Positions 1 to 5,266 of a DNA stretch of 5,832 nt are shown in pieces. The position numbers were made by a program, and so were the translations under genes. Location: assembly GCA_023433265.1 (NCBI GenBank), contig JAEZDR010000129.1, forward strand, positions 1 through 5,832, read 5' to 3'. Numbering within the stretch: position 1 is the stretch's first letter; every line of letters begins with the position of its first letter. The notes beneath the pieces were generated by a model. That model was not told where the DNA came from. It did no database searches and was given only the letters and a program-made list of their open reading frames with translations. Origin of the DNA: Bacteroidota bacterium. GTDB lineage: Bacteria > Bacteroidota > Bacteroidia > Chitinophagales > Chitinophagaceae.

Positions 1-104
1 CAGGCGATGGTTTATTAAGTTAATTGCTCCATAGGAGCAAAGAGTTGTAGCAACGAACAATGATCGAAGGGGTTATTGCTCCGTTAGGAGCAAAGGGTCG
101 GTAG
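1..104. repeat. Hairpin repeat block, copy 1
   Basis: This is the first of two near-identical ~105 bp blocks, and it probably continues left of the window. It contains two perfect 7-bp-arm palindromes: TTGCTCC (24-30) / GGAGCAA (34-40) with a 3-nt loop, and TTGCTCC (76-82) / GGAGCAA (87-93) with a 4-nt loop. Between them lies the conserved linker CGAACAATGATCGAAGGGG (54-72). Compared with copy 2 I count only about three substitutions and one single-base indel (AGAGTTGTAG here, AGAGTCGGTAG there). The arms have no following T-run, so they do not look like intrinsic terminators. No credible reading frame runs through the block. From memory, similar GCTCC-n-GGAGC interspersed palindromes recur in Bacteroidota genomes and give rise to spurious 'IAPLGA' peptides; I cannot verify that here. 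Confidence 0.85.
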
Positions 105-143
105 GTCTTATTTTGCTACCGATCCGCCGCCCCTACAGGGCGG
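96..143. repeat. Two further stem-loops in the spacer between repeat blocks
   Basis: The 50 bp between the two blocks carries two other inverted repeats. The first pairs TCGGTAG (98-104, the end of block 1) with CTACCGA (116-122) around an 11-nt loop, and extends outward by a G-U and a G-C pair. The second pairs CCGCCC (127-132) with GGGCGG (138-143) around a 5-nt loop. Neither is followed by a T-run on the + strand. The spacer sequence occurs only once here, but the GCCTCAGGCGATGG junction at 151-164 suggests it is part of a larger 154 bp period whose left copy begins outside the window. Confidence 0.55.
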
Positions 144-154
144 AGACGCAGCCT

Positions 155-259
155 CAGGCGATGGTTTATTAAGGTAATTGCTCCATAGGAGCAAAGAGTC
201 GGTAGCAACGAACAATGATCGAAGGGGTTATTGCTCCGTTAGGAGCAAAGGGTCGGTAG
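155..259. repeat. Hairpin repeat block, copy 2
   Basis: This is the second copy of the block at the left edge, displaced by 154-155 bp. Its palindromes are TTGCTCC (178-184) / GGAGCAA (188-194) and TTGCTCC (231-237) / GGAGCAA (242-248), with the linker CGAACAATGATCGAAGGGG at 209-227. Hairpin-to-hairpin spacing is 53 bp (52 bp in copy 1), so the block is itself a tandem of a ~53 bp unit. Both arms and both loops are identical to copy 1. The stem is therefore either selected or recently duplicated. Function is unknown. Confidence 0.85.
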
Positions 260-261
260 AA

Positions 262-309
262 AACGAACAATGATTGGGTGTCATCGCTCCGTAGGCCCAA
301 CGGGTAGGT
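262..309. repeat. Degenerate third hairpin unit
   Basis: The unit continues in phase directly after copy 2. The linker CGAACAATGAT recurs at 264-274 and a CGCTCCGTAGG core at 285-295, 53 bp after the previous hairpin. The right arm no longer reads GGAGC but GGCCCAACGGG, so the original stem is lost. A different stem, TTGGG (274-278) with CCCAA (296-300), could form instead. This may be a decayed unit or a different subtype at the edge of the array. The assignment rests on the shared linker and the in-phase spacing. Confidence 0.6.
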
Positions 310-407
310 GTATGCAAGGACAAGTTTATTATAACGTTTTAATTGTTAGTGTCTTCCACGGGTAGTTGCTGAAAAGTGAAAAAGGCTAAGGGCAGCGTAC
401 ATTCATT

Positions 408-415
408 TAAATTTG
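408..415 (+). promoter_or_regulatory. Possible Bacteroidota -7 promoter element for mnmA
   Basis: TAAATTTG matches the Bacteroidota sigma-factor -7 consensus TAnnTTTG exactly and lies 11 bp before the ATG at 427. I find no TTG-type -33 element at the expected ~20 bp upstream, so the call rests on one 8-bp motif. If correct, transcription would begin near 420-424, giving a leader of only a few bases. That would rule out the upstream GTG at 376 as the mnmA start. Confidence 0.35.
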
Positions 416-426
416 CAGGCTTAATT

Positions 427-1524
427 ATGAGCAGGCACGGAAAGGTATTAGTGGCAATGAGTGGCGGTATAGACAGTACGGTTACCGCTTTAATGCTTCA
501 CCAGCAAGGTTATGAAGTGGTGGGTATTACCATGAAAACATGGGATTATGCTACAAGCGGAGCCTCCTCCAAGGAGACCGGTTGCTGTAACCTGGATTCA
601 TTTAACGATGCACGTGCCGCCGCCGTGGAGCATGGCTTTCCTCATTTCATCTTAGATATTCGCGAAGAGTTTGGCGGTTTTGTAGTAGAAAACTTTATTG
701 AAGAATACCTGGCAGGGCGTACACCAAACCCCTGCGTGATGTGTAATACGCACATTAAATGGAAAGCGCTGCTGAAGCGGGCGAACGCATTGGGTTGCGA
801 CTTTATCGCTACCGGTCATTATGCCAATGTTTATAAGGCAAATAATGATCGCTATGTGATTAGCAAAGGTCTGGATGAACTGAAAGACCAGAGCTATGTG
901 CTTTGGGGACTGGACCAGGAGTTGCTGAGCCGTACCATTATGCCGCTGGGCAGGTATAGGAAAACAGAGATTAGGCAAATGGCACTCGATTTTGGCTATC
1001 CTGAGCTTGCTAAAAAGAGCGAGAGCTACGAAATATGTTTTGTGCCTGACAATGACTACAGGGGCTTTTTAAAACGCAATGTAGACGGATTAGAAGAACG
1101 TGTAGCCGATGGTTGGTTTGTAGATAAAACCGGTAAGAAACTAGGGAAGCATAAAGGCTATCCATTCTATACTATCGGTCAGCGAAAGGGGCTGGATATC
1201 GCGTTAGGCAAGCCTGCTTACGTAACTGAAATTGATCCTGAAACCAACACGGTCGTGCTGGGCGATGAAGAAGACCTTGAGCAAAGCAGCATGGTGGTGC
1301 GCAACCTGAATATGATTAAGTACGCAGCTATAGAAGGTGGCATGGAAGCCATCACCAAAATACGCTACAAGGATAGGGGCAGTCTTAGCACATTAGCCAA
1401 TCATCCTCAAGGCATCGCTGTCACCTTCAAAGAGAAGGTAAAGAGCATAGCGCCCGGCCAAAGTGCCGTCTTTTACGAGGGCGACGAAGTAATAGGCGGC
1501 GGGCATATACTGCACGGGATCTAA
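427..1524 (+). CDS. mnmA: tRNA-specific 2-thiouridylase MnmA
   Basis: MnmA is the cytoplasmic enzyme that adenylates and then thiolates the wobble uridine U34 of tRNA-Lys, -Glu and -Gln (the s2U part of mnm5s2U), taking persulfide sulfur from upstream carriers. The 365-residue product has the usual family length. Visible motifs are the ATP-binding PP-loop SGGIDS (12-17), a GCCN segment (C53, C54), TPNPCVMCN with C103 and C106, ATGHYA (128-133), KDQSY (153-157), EICFVPD with the second catalytic cysteine C204, and IGQRKGL (250-256) leading into the C-terminal beta-barrel. By alignment from memory, C106 and C204 correspond to E. coli Cys102 and Cys199, while C103 replaces Asp99. An in-frame GTG at 376 would add 17 residues, but the family starts close before the PP-loop and a promoter-like core lies between the two starts, so I chose ATG 427. 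It is preceded by the repeat array and converges with the TSUP gene. Confidence 0.95.
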   Translation: MSRHGKVLVAMSGGIDSTVTALMLHQQGYEVVGITMKTWDYATSGASSKETGCCNLDSFNDARAAAVEHGFPHFILDIREEFGGFVVENFIEEYLAGRTPNPCVMCNTHIKWKALLKRANALGCDFIATGHYANVYKANNDRYVISKGLDELKDQSYVLWGLDQELLSRTIMPLGRYRKTEIRQMALDFGYPELAKKSESYEICFVPDNDYRGFLKRNVDGLEERVADGWFVDKTGKKLGKHKGYPFYTIGQRKGLDIALGKPAYVTEIDPETNTVVLGDEEDLEQSSMVVRNLNMIKYAAIEGGMEAITKIRYKDRGSLSTLANHPQGIAVTFKEKVKSIAPGQSAVFYEGDEVIGGGHILHGI

Positions 1525-1611
1525 TTCTCGCATTAAACTCCAATTTTTTATGACGTAGCTGGTACCTCGCCCCGGCGGTTGTGGGTGTGGTATGATGCGC
1601 TTTCAGCCTGC

Positions 1612-2382
1612 TTACCAGCTTTTGAAAATATCCCACGCGAACCTGGCCATGGTGGCGATGACCACGAATAGAAAGAACCCTCGTATGAAGGTATTGCCTT
1701 TACGTAGCGCTAGCCATGAGCCTACGAAAGAGCCGAATACGTTACATGCTGCCATGGGAACAGCGTATTGATAGAGAATGTGCCCCGTACTTCCAAAGTA
1801 AATGATGGAAGCAAGGTTGGTTGCAAGGTTAACAATCTTTGCATGAGCGCTCGCGTGCAGGAAGTCGTTGCCTAATACAGCAATGAACAGGAGGACAAGA
1901 AAGCTGCCTGTGCCCGGGCCAATGAATCCATCGTAAAAGCCGATAATAAGCGCGAGTACTAACGCCAGCAATATTTTTAAGCGCGATGGTGCGCTACCTT
2001 TTAGTTGTAAACCGAAACCTTTGTTTGAGTAGGTGTAAATGGCTACGCCTATAAGTATTACGAGAATGATGGGTTTAAATACTTTATTGTCGAGGCTTGC
2101 GGCAAGTGATGAACCAACAAATGAGGCAGCGAACGCAATAATAGCTACAAGCACCACCAGTTTAATGTTGATGGTTACTCGCCGTGCATAATTAATAGCA
2201 GCTATAAACGTACCGGCAAAGGATGGAATCTTAACTGTTCCCAATAAAGTGGCTACGGGATGTTGGGGCAGAACAACAAGGGTGGCGGGAGTTTGCACAA
2301 GCCCACCGCCTCCAACAATGGCATCAATAAAGCCGGCAGCAAAGGCAGCAAGGCATAACCAAAGTAATTGTTCCATGCGCAT
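1612..2382 (-). CDS. TSUP (TauE/SafE) family membrane transporter
   Basis: This is a 256-residue integral membrane protein of the sulfite exporter TauE/SafE (DUF81/TSUP) family, whose members move sulfite, sulfoacetate or other small organic anions across the inner membrane. The length is normal and the protein is almost wholly hydrophobic, with about eight membrane segments. The two internally related halves each show the family signature: FIDAIVGGGGLVQTP (19-32) near the N terminus and FYDGFIGPGTGSFL (149-162) at the start of the second half. A lysine/arginine-rich linker (about 121-136) separates them. The start is ATG 2382; a second ATG two codons later (2376) is equally plausible and fits a -7-like motif that abuts the gene. 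The substrate cannot be told from sequence, and no sulfur-metabolism gene other than mnmA is adjacent. It is transcribed divergently from the EEP gene. Confidence 0.88.
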   Translation of the reverse strand: MRMEQLLWLCLAAFAAGFIDAIVGGGGLVQTPATLVVLPQHPVATLLGTVKIPSFAGTFIAAINYARRVTINIKLVVLVAIIAFAASFVGSSLAASLDNKVFKPIILVILIGVAIYTYSNKGFGLQLKGSAPSRLKILLALVLALIIGFYDGFIGPGTGSFLVLLFIAVLGNDFLHASAHAKIVNLATNLASIIYFGSTGHILYQYAVPMAACNVFGSFVGSWLALRKGNTFIRGFFLFVVIATMARFAWDIFKSW

Positions 2383-2383
2383 G

Positions 2384-2391
2384 CAAACTTA
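2384..2391 (-). promoter_or_regulatory. Possible -7 promoter element for the TSUP gene
   Basis: Read on the minus strand this is TAAGTTTG, an exact match to the Bacteroidota -7 consensus TAnnTTTG, ending one base before the ATG at 2382. A start site about six bases downstream would fall at or just before the second ATG (2376), implying a leaderless or nearly leaderless message and favouring the shorter protein. No clear -33 TTG is seen upstream, so confidence is limited. Confidence 0.3.
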
Positions 2392-2418
2392 GCTAACTGC
2401 TTTACTCATAGTTAACTG
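2392..2418. repeat. Direct repeat G(C/T)TAACTG in the divergent intergenic region
   Basis: GCTAACTG (2392-2399) and GTTAACTG (2411-2418) are 8-mers matching at seven positions, offset by 19 bp, in the 66 bp between the divergent TSUP and EEP starts. The second contains the palindrome GTTAAC. Two same-face half-sites about two helical turns apart could be an operator for either gene, but this arrangement could also be chance. Confidence 0.25.
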
Positions 2419-2448
2419 TATGGCAGGTATTTTGCAAATGTTGATGAT

Positions 2449-3516
2449 ATGCAGGTGGTTGAGTATGCGCTTTATGGAGTTTCGACGTTGACGCTGGTAT
2501 CTTCTTTTTTACCGCTGGTAAAAAGCGACTACTGGGTGTTTAGGGTATTTGAATATCCGCGGTTTCAAAAGCTTTTACTTACGGTTGTATGCTTTGCGTT
2601 GTTCTTTTATTTGCGTGAATGGAATACGATTGCAGATAAGATTATGCTTGTGCTTCTTGCAACTGCATCAGGGTTCCTGCTGTATAAAGTAATTCCATAT
2701 AAGCCGCTTCGCAAGAAGGAAATGAAACGGGCGGGCCAAGAGACTGATGAAGGAAAAGTATTCAAGATTTTTACAGCTAATGTTTACCAGTACAACCATC
2801 ATTACGATAAGTTCGTTGAACTGATTCAGCATGCAGATGCGGACCTCGTTTTCCTGTTAGAGACCGATAGCGCATGGCAGAAAGGAATAGGGGGGGCGCT
2901 GGATAAGCTTTACCCCCATAGCAAACATGCTGTGTTAGACAATACCTATGGCTTGATGTTTTACAGTAAACTACCGGTAATAAAGGCTGATATAAACTAT
3001 CTCGTGGAAGAGGATGTGCCCTCGCTGGACGCGGTTATTGATCTGAACGGGCATACACCCATACAGATTTGGGGCTTGCACCCCAAGCCTCCCATGCCAA
3101 ATGAAAACCTGCGATCCACCGCCAAGGACAAAGAGATTATGAAAATTGCTTTCAAAGCAAAAGATGCCAGGTTGCCGGTAATAGTTTTCGGCGACTTTAA
3201 TGATGTTGCCTGGAGTCACGTAACCAAACTCTTTCGAAGAGTGAGCGGACTGCTTGACCCGCGGAGAGGCCGTGGCTTCTACAGTACCTTTCATGCTAAG
3301 AAGTGGTATATGCGTTTTCCTCTTGATTACATATTTGCTAGCGAACACTTTAGCCTTGTAGATATGAAGCGCTTACCCGCTACCGGGTCTGACCATTTTC
3401 CAATACTAACTACACTTTATTTCAGTTACAACAACCCTGTGGTTCAGGACGGACCTGAGGCAGACAAGGAAGATTTTGAGCAGGCAGAAGAGATACTTGA
3501 AAAGCCGGTAAATTAA
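2449..3516 (+). CDS. Membrane-anchored endonuclease/exonuclease/phosphatase (EEP) family protein
   Basis: The protein has 355 residues in two parts. The N-terminal ~85 residues form three hydrophobic segments (about 5-24, 40-56, 63-81), followed by a basic stretch (KPLRKKEMKR, 85-94) and a soluble metal-dependent EEP fold from about residue 105. The catalytic set appears complete: N111 in TANVYQYN, E138 in LLETD, H211 in GLHPKPP, D249 and N251 in FGDFND, D293 in PLDYIF, and D315/H316 in GSDHFP. Family members hydrolyse phosphodiester or phosphomonoester bonds in nucleic acids, phosphoinositides or sphingolipids, so the actual substrate is open. The layout resembles YafD-like proteins. By the positive-inside rule the basic segment after the third helix suggests a cytoplasmic catalytic domain, though this is uncertain. 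A short acidic tail (336-350) follows the domain. The ATG at 2449 is the natural start, without a clear Shine-Dalgarno. The stop overlaps that of the convergent permease. Confidence 0.85.
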   Translation: MQVVEYALYGVSTLTLVSSFLPLVKSDYWVFRVFEYPRFQKLLLTVVCFALFFYLREWNTIADKIMLVLLATASGFLLYKVIPYKPLRKKEMKRAGQETDEGKVFKIFTANVYQYNHHYDKFVELIQHADADLVFLLETDSAWQKGIGGALDKLYPHSKHAVLDNTYGLMFYSKLPVIKADINYLVEEDVPSLDAVIDLNGHTPIQIWGLHPKPPMPNENLRSTAKDKEIMKIAFKAKDARLPVIVFGDFNDVAWSHVTKLFRRVSGLLDPRRGRGFYSTFHAKKWYMRFPLDYIFASEHFSLVDMKRLPATGSDHFPILTTLYFSYNNPVVQDGPEADKEDFEQAEEILEKPVN

Positions 3517-5222
3517 GCTTGCTTTTCATCCCGCTGGTACTTGGCAACCAAACTATGCCTGCGTCCGTACAAGAAGTAAATGAGTAAGCCCAGCATCATC
3601 CATGCGAAGAACCAGAGCCAGCTAATGGCGGGTATTTCAATCATCAGGTAGAGGCAGCAGAGCGCCCCGAAAATGGGGATGAAAGAAAGCTTTTTAATAA
3701 AAGTCACCACTGCTGTTACGGCAGCAATGAGTAGGAACACCAGGAGCAATATTTCCTGGTATCCTTCATCATTGATATTGATAAAGGCTTCGCTTATGCG
3801 TGTCCTGAATATAAAAATGAAAAGCAACACTGACAGCGGTATAATGATTTGTCCGTTAATGTAGGGCAACTGGAACTTGCCAGGTTGCTTCTTTAGCCTC
3901 GGAAGTAGCAGCACGCCAAAGCAAACGAGCACAAATGCGAACAATGTACCGATGCTGGTAAGATCGGTTACAATACCACTCGGGATAAACAATGCCGGAA
4001 TGCCTACAAGGATTCCCGTTATGATGGTTGCAAAAGCCGGTGTGTGGTATTTTCTGTGAACATTAGAGAACTTTTTGGGGAGCAAGCCATCCCTACTCAT
4101 ACTCATCCATATCCTGGGTTGTCCGAGTTGGAATACCAGCAAAACACTGGTAGTTGCGATAACTGCACTCACTGAAATAAGATAGCTCACCCGTCCCATT
4201 CCTAACCTTTCGAATACATAGGCGAGGGGATCGTCTACTTTAAGCTCCGTGAAAGGAACCATACCTGTGAGGACGAGGGCGATAAGAATATAGAGAACCG
4301 TACAAATTACCAGGGAGTAGATCATGCCACGCGGCAGGTCTCTTCGGGGGTTTTTGCATTCTTCTGCGGTAGTGGAGATAGCATCAAAACCAATGTAAGC
4401 ATAAAATACGGCGCTAACGCCAGCCAGTACACCACCGAAACCATTGGGTAGAAACGGGTCCCAGTTGTTTGTATCCACGTAGAAGAAACCCAGTATAATA
4501 ATAAAAATGATGACAGCCACCTTGAACACCACCATTGCATTTGTACTTTTCTTACTCTCCTTTATGCCTATGTATGCTATAGCAGTAATGAAGACCACTA
4601 TAAGGAAAGCAGGCAGGTTAATAATGAAGCGCCAGCCTCCCATAACCGGAGCCATGGTATAGGCTTCCCATCCTTTTATTAGAGGCTTTGGGAGGTCTTG
4701 TAATTGTGCTCCGCCTTGCATAGCCTTAAGTACATCGTCATATTGTTCCTGTGCAGTAAAGCCGTTGGTTGTAAGCCATGCCGGAAGATTAATATGCAAG
4801 GCTTCCAACAAGTTGTTGAAATAGCCGCTCCAGCTGATGGCTACCACGATATTACCGATGGCGTATTCAAGTATCAATGCCCAACCAATGATCCAGGCTA
4901 CCACTTCACCAAACGACACATAGGCATAGGTATAGGCGCTGCCGGCTATCGGTACGCGGCTTGCAAATTCTGCATAACATAGTGCACTAAAACCGCAGGT
5001 AATAGCAGTAATTACAAAGAGAAATACAATACCGGGTCCTCCGTTAAATGCAGCGGAACCTATCGTACTGAATATACCAGCTCCTATGATAGCAGCAATG
5101 CCTAAAAACGTAAGGTCTCTTACGCCTAAGACCTTTCTAAGGCCCGTATGAGAATGTGAATCTGTTTCACAAGCAGCTTCGTTAAGTATTCTCTCAATTG
5201 ACTTGCGCCTGATAAGCCACAT
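3513..5222 (-). CDS. APC superfamily amino-acid permease, cationic amino acid transporter (CAT) type
   Basis: This is a 569-residue inner-membrane secondary transporter, probably importing an amino acid by proton coupling. The N terminus has the CAT-family lead-in RRKSIERIL and LRKVLGVRDLTFLG, then the APC substrate-site glycine motif IIGAGIF (45-51) in broken helix 1. GFDAISTTAEECKNPRRDLP (278-297) covers the helix 6 region and the conserved cytoplasmic loop after it, and SRDGLLPKKF (376-385) is another typical cytoplasmic loop. I count about 14 hydrophobic segments, as expected for CAT proteins. A hydrophilic loop at about 145-197 is longer than in the most compact relatives. I chose ATG 5222; an upstream TTG (5228) would add only two residues. 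The gene lies 44 bp downstream of the polyprenyl synthetase on the same strand and may share its transcript. Substrate specificity cannot be assigned. Confidence 0.9.
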   Translation of the reverse strand: MWLIRRKSIERILNEAACETDSHSHTGLRKVLGVRDLTFLGIAAIIGAGIFSTIGSAAFNGGPGIVFLFVITAITCGFSALCYAEFASRVPIAGSAYTYAYVSFGEVVAWIIGWALILEYAIGNIVVAISWSGYFNNLLEALHINLPAWLTTNGFTAQEQYDDVLKAMQGGAQLQDLPKPLIKGWEAYTMAPVMGGWRFIINLPAFLIVVFITAIAYIGIKESKKSTNAMVVFKVAVIIFIIILGFFYVDTNNWDPFLPNGFGGVLAGVSAVFYAYIGFDAISTTAEECKNPRRDLPRGMIYSLVICTVLYILIALVLTGMVPFTELKVDDPLAYVFERLGMGRVSYLISVSAVIATTSVLLVFQLGQPRIWMSMSRDGLLPKKFSNVHRKYHTPAFATIITGILVGIPALFIPSGIVTDLTSIGTLFAFVLVCFGVLLLPRLKKQPGKFQLPYINGQIIIPLSVLLFIFIFRTRISEAFININDEGYQEILLLVFLLIAAVTAVVTFIKKLSFIPIFGALCCLYLMIEIPAISWLWFFAWMMLGLLIYFLYGRRHSLVAKYQRDEKQA

Positions 5223-5266
5223 CTGCAAAGGTTTGGGTTAAAGTGTGCAGCTAATATAGAATAATC

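Noticed and set aside
24..248. Intrinsic terminators at the four hairpins
   Set aside because: Stems are only 7 bp and are followed by AGAG or AGGG, not a T-run, on the + strand; on the - strand a T-run is also missing.
1..309. CRISPR array
   Set aside because: The repeats are regular, but the intervening linkers are themselves conserved (CGAACAATGATCGAAGGGG recurs), so there are no unique spacers, and no cas gene is visible.
652..978. Minus-strand open frame of 108 codons inside mnmA
   Set aside because: It is the antisense shadow of a strongly conserved gene, and its translation has no recognisable domain.
1557..1620. Bidirectional terminator from AGCTGGTA (1557-1564) and TACCAGCT (1613-1620)
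   Set aside because: The 8-bp arms are perfect but the loop is 48 nt and the right arm overlaps the TSUP stop codon; a match this short can easily occur by chance in such a gap.
1427..1636. Minus-strand open frame bridging the mnmA 3' end and the intergenic gap
   Set aside because: Arg-rich, low-quality translation overlapping both the end of mnmA and the end of the TSUP gene; no motif or supported start.
427..2382. Functional sulfur link between mnmA and the TauE/SafE-like gene
   Set aside because: The genes converge and are not co-transcribed, and the TSUP substrate is unknown; adjacency alone is not evidence.
2971..3348. Minus-strand open frame of 125 codons inside the EEP gene
   Set aside because: It lies opposite the catalytic core, where motifs on the + strand are intact; the product has no recognisable features.
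4322..4982. Small open frames overlapping the permease (4322-4540 minus, 4704-4982 plus)
   Set aside because: They are out-of-frame shadows of transmembrane coding sequence that is clearly constrained in the permease frame.
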